Positions 8,694 through 17,400 of a stretch of DNA of 64,000 nucleotides are shown here, one piece after another. The notes under the pieces are model-generated. The model saw nothing but the letters and a program-made list of their open reading frames with translations. It was not told the origin of the DNA and did not search any database. The DNA comes from an uncultured Streptomyces sp. GTDB taxonomy: Bacteria; Actinomycetota; Actinomycetes; Streptomycetales; Streptomycetaceae. Numbering within the stretch: the stretch's first letter is position 1; every line of letters begins with the position of its first letter. Made by a program: the position numbers and the translations under genes. Where the stretch lies: contig NZ_CANLBS010000020.1 in NCBI RefSeq assembly GCF_947488945.1, positions 62,001-126,000 on the forward strand. The letters are read 5' to 3'.

Positions 8694-8731
8694 CCGGGGC
8701 CGCCGCCGGAGTGTCCCGGCGGCGGCCCCGG
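8694..8731. terminator. Perfect 16-bp hairpin inside the peptide operon
   Basis: Arms 8694-8709 and 8716-8731 are exact complements around a six-base AGTGTC loop. It sits between the M29-type gene and the S33 hydrolase on the same strand. It could terminate partially, or protect upstream mRNA and lower hydrolase expression. Confidence 0.6.
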
Positions 8732-8742
8732 CCGCGGTGCGG

Positions 8743-9807
8743 TCAGTAGCCGGCGACGCCGAGTTCGCGGCAGATCCCGACGAGTTCCGGGTGCACGTAG
8801 CGCCCGTTCTCCTCGATGGCGACGCCGTCCAGGTAGATGGACGGGCCGAGCACGCTGCCGTCGGTGTGCGCGGCGGCCACCCACGGCTCGCCGCCGATCC
8901 AGGCGCCCTTGGTGCCGATGCCCAGTTCGACGCAGCCGAAGACGCGCTCGTCCTCCACGATGCGCCCGGTCGGGGCGAGGACGCCGGGGTTGAACCCGAG
9001 CGACCAGTGGGCGACGCGGAACATGTGGGGGTCGTCGAACGACTCCATCCAGCGCCGGAAGACGTCGGCGTCGGCGCCGCCCTCGATCTTGGTGACCACG
9101 CCCTTCTCGACGGTGCAGCGGACCGGCGAGCGCAGGAGTCCGATCTCGTCCGGCGGCCAGAGGGCGCCGTCGAACACCAGGACGCCGTCCTGGGTCTCCT
9201 CCAGCGGGTTCCAGGAGATCTGGCCGGAGAGCATGACGGTCTCACCGGGGTTCTCGGCCGGCTTGCCGCGGAGGTTGATCGGCCGGTCGCCGTTGCGGCC
9301 GACCAGGTCGGTGCCGTTGGCGGAGGTGATGCGGACCTCGTCGGCGGCCTCCAGGAGCGCGACCAGGGCCTTGCCGAGCCGGATGACGCCCTGGAAGTCG
9401 GGGCGCCCGACGGTGGCGACCAGCATCTGGACGTCCATCGCCGTGAGGTTGGTGTACCGGCACCCGCGCGCCATCGCGGCCCGGAAGGCGTCGGAGTGCA
9501 TGAGGTACGAGACGGCGAACTCGATCCACACGTCGGCGTCCGCGATGGCGCCGGCGACGGGGCGGGGCGGCTCCATGGACGCGCCCGGCAGCGTCTCGTA
9601 CCAGACGATGACGGGGTGGGCGCCGGCCGCGGCGACCGCCTGGGCGGTCGCTTCGACGACCCGGCGGTCGCTGCTGGTGTCCCCGGTGAGGACGACGTCC
9701 TCGCCGGGCTTCACGAGCATGACCTCCTCGACCAGCTTGCGGGCGGCCAGGGCCAGCTCGAACGTCAGGTATTCGGGGCGCGGTTCGAGCCTGCTGTACA
9801 TGTCCAC
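8743..9807 (-). CDS. M29 aminopeptidase-like / NicX-like metalloprotein
   Basis: A 354-residue protein of the COG2309 group, which includes M29 aminopeptidases and the related Fe-dependent 2,5-dihydroxypyridine dioxygenase NicX. Supporting segments are LVKPGEDVVLTGDTSSDRRVVEA at the N-terminus, NLRGKPAENPGETVMLSGQI in the middle, and the metal-site-like tail HMFRVAHWSLGFNPG...VFGCVELGIGTKG...AAHTDGS. The start is GTG 9807, with AGGAG eight bases upstream; ATG 9801 is an alternative. The neighbouring OPT transporter and S33 hydrolase favour a peptidase role, but a ring-cleavage or other role is not excluded. Confidence 0.75.
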   Translation of the reverse strand: MDMYSRLEPRPEYLTFELALAARKLVEEVMLVKPGEDVVLTGDTSSDRRVVEATAQAVAAAGAHPVIVWYETLPGASMEPPRPVAGAIADADVWIEFAVSYLMHSDAFRAAMARGCRYTNLTAMDVQMLVATVGRPDFQGVIRLGKALVALLEAADEVRITSANGTDLVGRNGDRPINLRGKPAENPGETVMLSGQISWNPLEETQDGVLVFDGALWPPDEIGLLRSPVRCTVEKGVVTKIEGGADADVFRRWMESFDDPHMFRVAHWSLGFNPGVLAPTGRIVEDERVFGCVELGIGTKGAWIGGEPWVAAAHTDGSVLGPSIYLDGVAIEENGRYVHPELVGICRELGVAGY

Positions 9808-9865
9808 GGGTGGAGCTCCTTGCCTTGCGGGTGGTACGGGTGACGGTGCGGGGTGCCCCGCCGCG

Positions 9866-11539
9866 TCACGTCTTGAGGATCTGGGCGGAGTCGCCGAGCG
9901 AGCTGCCCGCGATCAGTCCGGCGCCGACGAGGTTCAGTTCCTCGTCCGCGGCCGGGCCGCGGAACCTGCGGTAGCCGACGCGGACGACGAGCGCGCCGAG
10001 AACCAGCCAGCACGCCTGGGGGGTGAGGATCAGCAGGCCGGTGGCGAGCATGACGCCCATCTGCCGCCGGGTGCCGCCGAGCAGTTGGATCAGTGCTCCG
10101 GGCAGGGCCCACAGCAGCATGGTGCGCACCGCGTCGGCGTCGCCGAGTCCGTTGCGGATGGTGTCGGCGTAGACCTTGGCGACGGGCGGGATCAGTCCCT
10201 GCCCGAAGTACGAGCGCCAGGCGAGCGCGACGACGGCGAGGGCCACGGCGAAGCCGATGAGCGCGGCCAGGAACTGCTGGCGCCGCCCCTCGCGCTCGTA
10301 CGGGTCCCAGGGCCGGTGCTCGCGGCGCAGCAGCCAGCCGGCCTTGAGGTCGTACCCCATGTCGGCGAAGGCCGGGCCGGTGGCCGAGACGTAGCCGATG
10401 AACAGGGCCAGCGGCACGGACGGGATGCCCATCGCGAGGCCGAGGACGAGGAAGATCAGGGTGACGGCGAAGGACGGGAACCAGCCGGACTGCATCGCGG
10501 CGAGCCCGACGATGAGTTCGTGGACGAGGGCGGCGAACGCGGCGAACAGCACCCAGCCGACGAGTCCGAGCGGGCTCATGTCCCCCACCAGGCCGCCGAG
10601 CACCGCCAGGAGGGCGGCGCCGGCGGTGAACAGCGCGTAGCCGCGGACCAGTGAGCGCCGCAGGGCGCTCTCGTCGACGGTGTACGCGGTGGTGGGGTCG
10701 GGGGCGGCGGGCTCCGGCGCGGGGGCGGCCTCGCGGCCGGCCCGCCGCGACCCGCGGCGTCCCAGCAGCATGTGCACGGCCTGGCCCAGGGCGACGATCC
10801 CGGCGCCCACCATGACGCCGTGCGGGATGTACCCGGCGCCGAGGTCGGTGGAGAAGAGGTCGGGGCTGTACTGGCGCAGCAGCAGTCCGACGCCGAACAT
10901 CGCCAGGGCCCAGACGTTGCCGAGGAAGGCGACGCCGGCGGCCGACAGCGGCAGCGAGAACAGGGTTCCGGCGAGACCGACGGCGGTGCCGCCGGCCAGG
11001 ATCAGGGCCCGGCGTCCTCCCCGGTCGCCGGCCTTGATGGTCTCGGCGGCGGCGGTGCCGGGCGGCCACGCGGCGTCCGCGGGCAGCAGCCGTGAGCCGA
11101 AGGAGCGGTAGAGCACCCAGGCGTCGATGAGGAGTCCGGCGAACGCCCCGGCGAGCATCGGCCACACCAGGTCCGTGCGGCCGAACACGTACGGTACGGC
11201 CACCGAGGTCAGCAGCGCGTTGGCGGAGGCGAAGGTGGCGGCGGAGATGGCGCTCTGGGCCAGGTTCTGCCGGTGGACCGAGCGCATCCTGCGCAGGAAG
11301 TTCAGCGGGATGCGGCCGATCAGCATGGCGACGAGCGCGCCGACCACCGAGGTGTTGGCGGAGATGCCGAGCTTGGAGACGAGGTCGATGCCGATGACCG
11401 CGCCGACTGCGGCGAGCACCACCAGGACGACCAGGGTGACCGGTTCCAGGACGCGCGGGTGGGCGGGGCCTTCGGACGTGTCCGGCCTGGGCGGTGGCGG
11501 TGGTGGTGGGGCGTGGTGCGGGGCGGTGTGGTGCGCCAC
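9866..11539 (-). CDS. OPT-family oligopeptide (or metal-chelate) transporter
   Basis: A 557-residue integral membrane protein. It begins with a His/Pro-rich cytosolic tail (HHTAPHHAPPPPPPPRPD) and then has roughly 13-15 hydrophobic segments. Features of the OPT/YSL type include RMRSVHRQNLAQSAISAATFASANALLTS early and FIGYVSATGPAFADMGYDLKAGWLLR in the second half. OPT proteins import oligopeptides, siderophore-like chelates or metal-nicotianamine complexes with protons. In this operon, two peptidase-like enzymes downstream and an IclR regulator upstream make peptides or peptide-like compounds the likely cargo. The ATG start is 11539. Confidence 0.82.
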   Translation of the reverse strand: MAHHTAPHHAPPPPPPPRPDTSEGPAHPRVLEPVTLVVLVVLAAVGAVIGIDLVSKLGISANTSVVGALVAMLIGRIPLNFLRRMRSVHRQNLAQSAISAATFASANALLTSVAVPYVFGRTDLVWPMLAGAFAGLLIDAWVLYRSFGSRLLPADAAWPPGTAAAETIKAGDRGGRRALILAGGTAVGLAGTLFSLPLSAAGVAFLGNVWALAMFGVGLLLRQYSPDLFSTDLGAGYIPHGVMVGAGIVALGQAVHMLLGRRGSRRAGREAAPAPEPAAPDPTTAYTVDESALRRSLVRGYALFTAGAALLAVLGGLVGDMSPLGLVGWVLFAAFAALVHELIVGLAAMQSGWFPSFAVTLIFLVLGLAMGIPSVPLALFIGYVSATGPAFADMGYDLKAGWLLRREHRPWDPYEREGRRQQFLAALIGFAVALAVVALAWRSYFGQGLIPPVAKVYADTIRNGLGDADAVRTMLLWALPGALIQLLGGTRRQMGVMLATGLLILTPQACWLVLGALVVRVGYRRFRGPAADEELNLVGAGLIAGSSLGDSAQILKT

Positions 11540-11677
11540 GGTGCACCCCCTTCGATGGGTGGGACGGGGACGCGCGGCTCCTGGGGCCGGGTGCGCGCGG
11601 GCAGGACGGGGTGTGCCGACGGCGTCGGAGGGCGCGGTCGCACGGGTGGGGCGGGTGTCGCGGGTGCGGGCGCCGGT

Positions 11678-12460
11678 TCAGCCGCCGAGCGCGGAGGTGA
11701 TCTCCGCCGCTCCGGCACGTACCAGCGTCACGAGGGTGTCGGTGGCCCGGCCCACGCGGTGGGACGGGCCGATGACGGTCAGGGAGGCGGCGACGCCGTC
11801 GCCCTGGAAGACGGGTGCGGAGACCGCGGTCACGGCCTCGTCGTACTCGCCGTGGCTGACGCAGTGGCCGTCGGCCCGGACGCGCGCGTAACAGGCGAGC
11901 AGCGTGTCGACGTCGGTCAGCGTGCGGTCGTTGAAGCGGGTCAGGGTGGCGGGGCCGAACATCTGCCGGATCTCGCGCTCGGGGCGGTGGGCGAAGAGGG
12001 TGTGTCCGGAGGCGCCCGCGTGTCCGGGCATCACCGCGCCGATGATGGCGGTGTACCGGACGGGTCCGGTGCCGTCCACGGCGGCTTTGCAGCGGTAGCT
12101 GCCGCCGTGCGGGACGTTGAGGACGACGCTCTCGCCGGTCTCCCGCAGGAGCCGGGCGAGCACGGGCCGTGCCAGCGAGGCGAGCACGCCGCTGTGCTCG
12201 CCGACCCGGGCCAGCCGGGACAGGGCCGGTCCCGGCCGGTAGCGGCGGGTGGTGTCGTCGCAGAGCAGGAAGCCGCGGGCGGCCAGGGTGTGCAGCAGTC
12301 GTTGGACGACGGCCTTGTCCCAGCCGTGGTGGCGGGCCAGTTCGCTGACTCCCCACTCGGGGCGCTGCTCGGTGAAGGTGAGCATGACCTGGAGGGCCCG
12401 GTCGACGGTCTGCAGCACGGCGGGGGCGCCCGTGCTCGCGGGGGTTTCCGTGGCCGCCAT
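11678..12460 (-). CDS. IclR-family transcriptional regulator
   Basis: A 260-residue regulator with the standard two-domain layout. The N-terminal winged helix spans about residues 15-75 (LQTVDRALQVMLTF...GVSELARHHGWDKAVVQRLLHTLAARGFL). The C-terminal effector domain contains MPGHAGASGHTLFAH and ends YDEAVTAVSAPVFQGDGVAASLTVIGPSHRV. The start is the ATG at 12460, since AGGAGG lies six bases upstream; the longer frame to 12628 has no family sequence. It is the first gene of the OPT-M29-S33 operon, so it probably senses a peptide-derived ligand. A palindrome 78 bases upstream is its probable operator. Confidence 0.9.
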   Translation of the reverse strand: MAATETPASTGAPAVLQTVDRALQVMLTFTEQRPEWGVSELARHHGWDKAVVQRLLHTLAARGFLLCDDTTRRYRPGPALSRLARVGEHSGVLASLARPVLARLLRETGESVVLNVPHGGSYRCKAAVDGTGPVRYTAIIGAVMPGHAGASGHTLFAHRPEREIRQMFGPATLTRFNDRTLTDVDTLLACYARVRADGHCVSHGEYDEAVTAVSAPVFQGDGVAASLTVIGPSHRVGRATDTLVTLVRAGAAEITSALGG

Positions 12461-12537
12461 GGTTCGCCTCCTGGTCGTGCGGTTCCGGTGTGCGGGACGC
12501 GGGATCACGGCCTGCCGGCCGGAACCGGTCGGTGCGG

Positions 12538-12560
12538 AAATCGCAACGGCGTTGCGATTT
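12538..12560. promoter_or_regulatory. 10-bp-arm palindrome, probable IclR operator
   Basis: AAATCGCAAC (12538-12547) and GTTGCGATTT (12551-12560) are exact inverted repeats around GGC. It lies upstream of the iclR gene in an unusually AT-rich patch, where an autoregulatory site for the whole operon would be expected. Confidence 0.65.
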
Positions 12561-12952
12561 CTGGCGAAAGAATGCGTGCAAGCGCCACGGGTGTCAAGGG
12601 TTTCCCGGTGATTCGGTCCGAGTGACATCCGCCCTGGTCGGACGGGGGGTGCCGGTTCCGCGCCGTCGGCGGGCCGTCCCGGCCGGCCGGCGCGCGCGTC
12701 GGGAGCGGGACGGTGCCGGGGCTCTCCGGACCGCCCGGCGGGACGGCCCGGCGGTCACCCGTCTGGGCTAATCACCGAGGGGCCCCGAGGCCCGCGCGGC
12801 GGGGCCGGAAGCCTCTTGCGCCCGTCCGCGCTCCGCCGGGGCCGCCGCTCCCCCGGTTGCGGAGTCCAACCGGGTGAGGCGCGATGGAAACCGGGCGCGC
12901 CTCCCCTGGTGGACCGATCCACAGGACGTGCCCGCGCGAGGAGGGATCGCAC

Positions 12953-13945
12953 ATGGGAGCCGCTGACGGTTTCACGGATTCCGGAGAGCTCGACGGTCTG
13001 ACCGTCTACGACAACGGGGGCGAGAAGGTCGGCACGGTCGGCCGGGTGTACGTCGACGACGCCACCGGCAAGCCCGACTGGGTCACGGTCAAGACGGGCA
13101 TGTTCGGTATGAAGGAGAGCTTCGTGCCGCTCGCCGGAGCGCGTCGAGTCGGCTCCGACCTGCATGTCTCGCATCCCAAGGAGAGCGTCAAGGACGCCCC
13201 GAGGGTGGATGCCGACGCGCATCTGTCCGTGGCGGAGGAGGAGGAGCTCTACCGCCACTACGGCCTGACCCGGAAGACGGGCGGCAACCTCGGTGACACC
13301 GGACGCGCGGGCGGCGACGCCCGTACGGCGGCCGGCACGGGCGCGATGGGCGCCGCCGGGGCCGCCGGAGCGGCCGGCACCGGCCGGGCGGCCGGGACGG
13401 CCAAGTCGGGCACCGCGCCGGGCGCGGTCGGCACGGGCGCGGCGGCGGGAGCCGGCGCGGGCACCTCGGCGACCTCCCGCCCGCTGGCGGGCGCGGGCGC
13501 GGGCGCCGAGCGGTCGGCCGGCGTCGCGGGACGCGAGGAGATGATCCGTTCCGAGGAGCAGCTGCACGTCGGGACGGAGGAGTACGAAGCGGGCAAGGCA
13601 CGCCTGCACAAGTACGTCGTCACCGAGCACGTGACCCGTACGGTGCCGGTCTCGCACGAGGAGGTGCGGGTGGTCCGTGAGCCGCTGCAGCCGGGCGAGA
13701 AGGTGACCGGGCGCACCGATCTCGGTGAGCAGGACGTCGAGGTGACGCTGCACGCCGAGCGGGCGAGGGTCAGCAAGGAGTCGGTGCCGGTCGAGCGGGT
13801 GCGGCTGGAGACCAACCGGGTCACCGAGCAGAAGGAGGTCTCCGCCGACGTCCGCAAGGAGAAGATCGATTACGCGGACGGCCTCAAGGAGACCGGCGAG
13901 GGCCGGGACATGGGCGGCGAGCCCGGACGGGGACGCCGTCGCTGA
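12953..13945 (+). CDS. PRC-barrel and DUF2382 (YsnF/AvaK-like) protein
   Basis: A 330-residue soluble protein. Residues about 10-85 form a PRC-barrel (LDGLTVYDNGGEKVGTVGRVYVDD...KESFVPLAGARRVGSDLHVSHPKE). An Ala/Gly-rich low-complexity linker spans about 115-190. The C-terminal DUF2382 domain has LHKYVVTEHVTRTVPVSHEEVRVVREP and VTLHAERARVSKESVPVERVRL. Proteins of this type are usually linked to stress responses. The ATG at 12953 follows GAGGAGGGATCGCAC. The gap before it (12629-12952) contains no other gene; I could not find a convincing SigB element there. Confidence 0.88.
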   Translation: MGAADGFTDSGELDGLTVYDNGGEKVGTVGRVYVDDATGKPDWVTVKTGMFGMKESFVPLAGARRVGSDLHVSHPKESVKDAPRVDADAHLSVAEEEELYRHYGLTRKTGGNLGDTGRAGGDARTAAGTGAMGAAGAAGAAGTGRAAGTAKSGTAPGAVGTGAAAGAGAGTSATSRPLAGAGAGAERSAGVAGREEMIRSEEQLHVGTEEYEAGKARLHKYVVTEHVTRTVPVSHEEVRVVREPLQPGEKVTGRTDLGEQDVEVTLHAERARVSKESVPVERVRLETNRVTEQKEVSADVRKEKIDYADGLKETGEGRDMGGEPGRGRRR

Positions 13946-13992
13946 CGGTCCCTCCCCCACGCTCCCCACCCCGCGGGTGGTCCCCGCAGCAC

Positions 13993-14042
13993 GACGGGAG
14001 GGGCGGGCCCCGGCCACCGGCCGCGGGTCCGCCCCTCCCGTC
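13993..14042. terminator. Bidirectional terminator between convergent genes
   Basis: Arms 13993-14006 and 14029-14042 are exact 14-base complements with a 22-base loop that itself can pair. It lies between the convergent PRC-barrel gene and the ABC ATPase gene. Confidence 0.75.
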
Positions 14043-14087
14043 CGTCGTCCCCGAGGCGCGTCCGGGCCCCCGGTCCGCGGCGGCGCC

Positions 14088-14918
14088 TCAGCCCGGCCGG
14101 TGCGCGCCGCGCGGCAGGAACCGTACGGAGGGACGCCCCTGCGGGCCGTCCGGGGTGACCACCGCCCGCACGTGGTAGACGGCCTCGATCAGTTCCTCTG
14201 TGATCACCTCGCGCGGGGTGCCGGCCGCGACGACCCGGCCGCCGTCCATCACCGTGACGGTGTCGCAGAACATCGCGGCCAGGTTGAGGTCGTGCAGGGC
14301 GACGACGCTGGTGACGGGCAGCGTGCTGACGAGGTGCAGCAGTTCGAGCTGGTGCTGGATGTCGAGGTGGTTGGTGGGTTCGTCGAGCAGCAGTTCGCGC
14401 GGTTGCTGGGCGAGGGCGCGGGCGATCTGGACGCGCTGGCGTTCGCCGCCGGACAGGGTGTGCCAGGACTGCCCGGTCAGGCCGGTGAGTCCGGTCAGTT
14501 CCAGTGCCTCGCGCACGGCGTCGTCGTCGGCCGGTCCGGGTGCGGACCAGGCGCGGCGGTGCGGGATGCGGCCGAGCCGGACGACGTCCAGGACGCTGAG
14601 TTCGACCTGGGTGACGGCGTGCTGGTCGACGACGGCGACCCGTTGGGCGACGGCGCGGCGCCCGGTCGCGGCGAGGTCGCGTCCGTCGAGGGTGACAAAG
14701 CCGCCGCCGGGCGGCAGGACCCCGGCCAGCACCCGCAGCAGGGTGGACTTCCCGGAGCCGTTGGGGCCGAGGAGTCCGAGGGTGGAGCCGGGGGCGGGGG
14801 CGAGGGTGACCCCGTCGAGGATGAGCCGCCCGCCGGCCCGCCGGCTGACGCGGTCGGCCCGCAGGCCGTCGTCGCGCGTGGCCCCGGACCGTACGGGGGC
14901 GGTGGCGGGTCCGGTCAC
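14088..14918 (-). CDS. ABC transporter ATP-binding protein (BtuD/FecE type)
   Basis: A 276-residue cytoplasmic ATPase of the FecE/BtuD subfamily that powers vitamin B12 or iron-chelate import. It has Walker A GPNGSGKST, Q-loop VVDQH, signature LSGGERQRVQIARAL, Walker B ELLLDEPTNHLD and switch His in VALHDLNLA. The GTG start at 14918 overlaps the permease stop in a GTGA, so translation is coupled. It is the third gene of the riboswitch-controlled operon. Confidence 0.93.
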   Translation of the reverse strand: MTGPATAPVRSGATRDDGLRADRVSRRAGGRLILDGVTLAPAPGSTLGLLGPNGSGKSTLLRVLAGVLPPGGGFVTLDGRDLAATGRRAVAQRVAVVDQHAVTQVELSVLDVVRLGRIPHRRAWSAPGPADDDAVREALELTGLTGLTGQSWHTLSGGERQRVQIARALAQQPRELLLDEPTNHLDIQHQLELLHLVSTLPVTSVVALHDLNLAAMFCDTVTVMDGGRVVAAGTPREVITEELIEAVYHVRAVVTPDGPQGRPSVRFLPRGAHRPG

Positions 14919-16012
14919 GGGTTCCTCCGGGTCCGGTGCAGGATGACGACGAAGGCCGGTACGCCGATCAGCGCGGTGACGACGCCGACCGGCACTTCCT
15001 GGGGGTCCAGCACGGTCCTGGCGAGGGTGTCGACCCAGACGAGGAACACCGCCCCGGTGAGCGCGGTGACCGGCAGCAGCCTGCGGTGCGGGGAACCGGT
15101 GAGGGCGCGGGCGGCGTGCGGCAGGACGAGGCCGACGAATCCGATGGCGCCCGCCGAACTGACCAGCGCGGCGGTCAGCAGGGCGGTGGTGCACAGGAGC
15201 ACGATGCGGGTCCGCCCGACGTTCACGCCGAGGGCGGCCGCCGCGTCCTGGCCGAAGGCGAACGCGTCGAGGGTCCGGGCGTGGCCGAGGCAGACCGTCA
15301 GTGTCACGGCGAGGACGGCGGCACAGAGCCACACGTCGGTCCAGCCGACGCCGCCGAGCGAGCCGAGCAGCCAGAACAGCACGCCGCGGGTCTGTTCGGC
15401 GTCCGCGGCGGTCATCACGATGAACGAGGTCAGCGCGGAGAACAGTTGCATCGAGGCGACGCCGGCGAGGACGACGCGGTCGGTGGTGCCGCCGAGGGTG
15501 TGGCTGAGCAGCATGACGACGGCGAACGACACCAGGGCGCCGAGGAACGCGCCGGTGGAGATCGACAGCGCCCCGCCGCCGACGCCGAGGACGACGACCA
15601 CGACGGCGCCGGTGGAGGCGCCGGAGGAGACGCCGAGGACGAAGGGGTCGGCGAGCGGGTTGCGCAGCAGCGACTGCATCACCGTGCCGCAGACCGCGAG
15701 GCCAGCGCCGCAGACGGCCGCCAGCAGGGTGCGGGGCATCCGGAGGTTCCAGATGATGCCGTCGCGGATGGGGGTCAGCCCGGAGTCGCCGAGGCCGAGG
15801 TGGGAGCCGACGGCCGCCCAGACGTCGCCGACCGATATCCGGGCCGGCCCGATCGTGACGGCGACGGCCACGGAGAGGGCGAGCAGCGCGAGTCCGGCGC
15901 CCCAGACGACCGGACCGCGCAGCAGCCGCGCCCCGAGCCGGTCGCGGCCGCCGGGCCGCCGGGGGGCCGGGGCGGCCGGCTGCTGGTGGGGGGCTCGCTG
16001 CTGGACCGTCAC
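14915..16012 (-). CDS. ABC transporter permease (BtuC/FecCD type)
   Basis: A 365-residue permease with about ten membrane helices. FecCD hallmarks are WNLRMPRTLLAAVCGAGLAVCGTVMQSLLRNPLADPFVLGVSSGA, the coupling-region segment with FVGLVLPHAARALTGSPHRRLLP, and PQEVPVGVVTALIGVPAFVVIL at the end. A 45-residue Ala/Pro/Arg-rich cytosolic N-terminus precedes the first helix. The GTG start at 16012 overlaps the TGA of the binding-protein gene. Two copies presumably form the channel with the ATPase and the lipoprotein. Confidence 0.93.
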   Translation of the reverse strand: MTVQQRAPHQQPAAPAPRRPGGRDRLGARLLRGPVVWGAGLALLALSVAVAVTIGPARISVGDVWAAVGSHLGLGDSGLTPIRDGIIWNLRMPRTLLAAVCGAGLAVCGTVMQSLLRNPLADPFVLGVSSGASTGAVVVVVLGVGGGALSISTGAFLGALVSFAVVMLLSHTLGGTTDRVVLAGVASMQLFSALTSFIVMTAADAEQTRGVLFWLLGSLGGVGWTDVWLCAAVLAVTLTVCLGHARTLDAFAFGQDAAAALGVNVGRTRIVLLCTTALLTAALVSSAGAIGFVGLVLPHAARALTGSPHRRLLPVTALTGAVFLVWVDTLARTVLDPQEVPVGVVTALIGVPAFVVILHRTRRNP

Positions 16013-17091
16013 CCGGCGAGCCCGAACGCGCGCAGCCCGGCCGCGACGCGCTCGACGCCCTCCACGGTCCGGATGGACGGGTTCATGGCCTGGCCGCTGA
16101 GCAGGATGTAGCGGTGGTGGCGGACGGCGTCCATGTTCTTGGTCGCCGGGTTGGCCTCCAGGAACTCGATCTTCTTCTCGGCGCTCTCGGCGGTCTGGGA
16201 CTCGCGGGTGAGGTCGCCGAGGACGAGCACGTCCGGGTCGCGGTCGGCGACGGTCTCCCAGTTGATCTGGGGCCATTCGTCGTGGGTGTCGTCGAAGACG
16301 TTCTCCGCGCCCACCTCGCGGGTGATGACTCCGGGGGCGCCGCAGCAGCCCGCCAGGTAGGGGGACTCGGAGTTGGCGAACCAGTACAGGAGGGTGGCGC
16401 CGGAGGCGGTTCGCCCTTCGGTCGCCTTCGTCACGCGGGCCCGCAGTCCGGCGACGAGCTTCTCGCCGCGCCCGGGTACGCCGAAGATCTCGGCCAGGTC
16501 GCGTATCTCGCCGTAGACGCTGTCCAGGGTGAGGGCCGTCGTGCGGGCGCCGTCGCCGTCGCCGCTGTTGTCCTTGCCCGCGCAGTCGGAGGGCGAGACG
16601 TAGGTGGGGACGCCCAGCTCCTCGAACTGCTCGCGGGGGGCGACGCCGCCCTTGCCGAGCGTCGAGGTGAAGGAGGCGCTGACGAAGTCGGGTTCGAGGT
16701 CGAGGACCTTCTCGGACGAGGGGGCGTTGTCGGAGATCCGCGGGACCTTCGCGTCGGCCTTCTCCAGGCCCTTCATGACCGGGTCGGTCCAGGTGGCGGA
16801 GCCGGCGATGCGGTCCTGGAGGCCGAGGGAGAGCAGGATCTCGGTGGAGCCCTGGTTGAGCGACACCGCCTGCCGGGGCGGCGCGTCGACGGTGACGGTG
16901 CGTCCGCAGTTCTCCAGCGTCACCGGGTAGCCGTCGGCGGCTTGGCCCCCCTTCGCCGCGGAATCGTTTCCTCCGCCGCAGCCGGCGGCGGTGAGGACGA
17001 GGAGCCCGACCACACCGAACACGGCGGCGCGGACGGATCGGGCGGGACGGAGCACGGGGGGCACGGGGGACCTCGGCGTCTCTGGGCCCAT
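16009..17091 (-). CDS. Substrate-binding lipoprotein of a probable cobalamin ABC importer
   Basis: A 360-residue class III (BtuF/FecB-type) binding protein. The lipoprotein signal ends in LTAAGCGGG, so the mature protein is anchored outside the membrane. Fold features are QAVSLNQGSTEILLSLGLQDRIAGSA, VLDLEPDFVSASF and the C-lobe DVLVLGD...FLEANPATKNMDAVRHHRYILL. The ATG at 17091 is about 50 bases downstream of a cobalamin riboswitch, which identifies the cargo as cobalamin or a corrinoid rather than a siderophore. It is the first gene of a three-gene operon with overlapping stops and starts. Confidence 0.9.
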   Translation of the reverse strand: MGPETPRSPVPPVLRPARSVRAAVFGVVGLLVLTAAGCGGGNDSAAKGGQAADGYPVTLENCGRTVTVDAPPRQAVSLNQGSTEILLSLGLQDRIAGSATWTDPVMKGLEKADAKVPRISDNAPSSEKVLDLEPDFVSASFTSTLGKGGVAPREQFEELGVPTYVSPSDCAGKDNSGDGDGARTTALTLDSVYGEIRDLAEIFGVPGRGEKLVAGLRARVTKATEGRTASGATLLYWFANSESPYLAGCCGAPGVITREVGAENVFDDTHDEWPQINWETVADRDPDVLVLGDLTRESQTAESAEKKIEFLEANPATKNMDAVRHHRYILLSGQAMNPSIRTVEGVERVAAGLRAFGLAG

Positions 17092-17139
17092 ACGCGGAGC
17101 CCGTGGTACGGAAGACCGCGCTCCGGTGCGGAACGCGGG

Positions 17140-17305
17140 GCGCCAGCAGGTCTTCGGACTCGGGTTCGTACGGACGGAGCGCCTTCCCGGGACCGTGACG
17201 TCCCAGTGGCCGTGCCCCGGCCGTCCCCCTCACCGCTGCGCGTCAGTTCCGGAGTCGCACCGGATTCCCTGACTCCTGGTGGAGTACGACTGGCCCCGGC
17301 AAGTT
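17140..17305 (-). ncRNA. Cobalamin riboswitch
   Basis: Reading the minus strand, the core contains GGGAATCCGGTGCGACTCC followed by GGAACTGACGCGCAGCGGTGA (about 17268-17230), then GCCACTGGGA and GGGAAGGCG. The B12 box AGTCCGAAGACCTGCTGGC is at 17160-17142. These are the conserved blocks of the cobalamin aptamer in the right order. The aptamer ends about 50 bases before the binding-protein ATG. A hairpin at about 17117-17139 lies in that gap and could be the expression platform. Cobalamin would be expected to repress the importer. Confidence 0.9.
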
Positions 17306-17400
17306 ATCACGCGGCTCCCCGGCCCCGGCCCGGCGGTCTCGGGGCCGGAGCCGGGGAGCCCGCGGCGTGCGGGACACGGTCGCCCGTCCCTGTGACGGCG

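Noticed and set aside
12629..12952. SigB-type promoter for the PRC-barrel stress gene
   Set aside because: Nearest candidates (for example GTTG with GGGTGA near 12857-12878) have wrong spacing and a non-matching -10.
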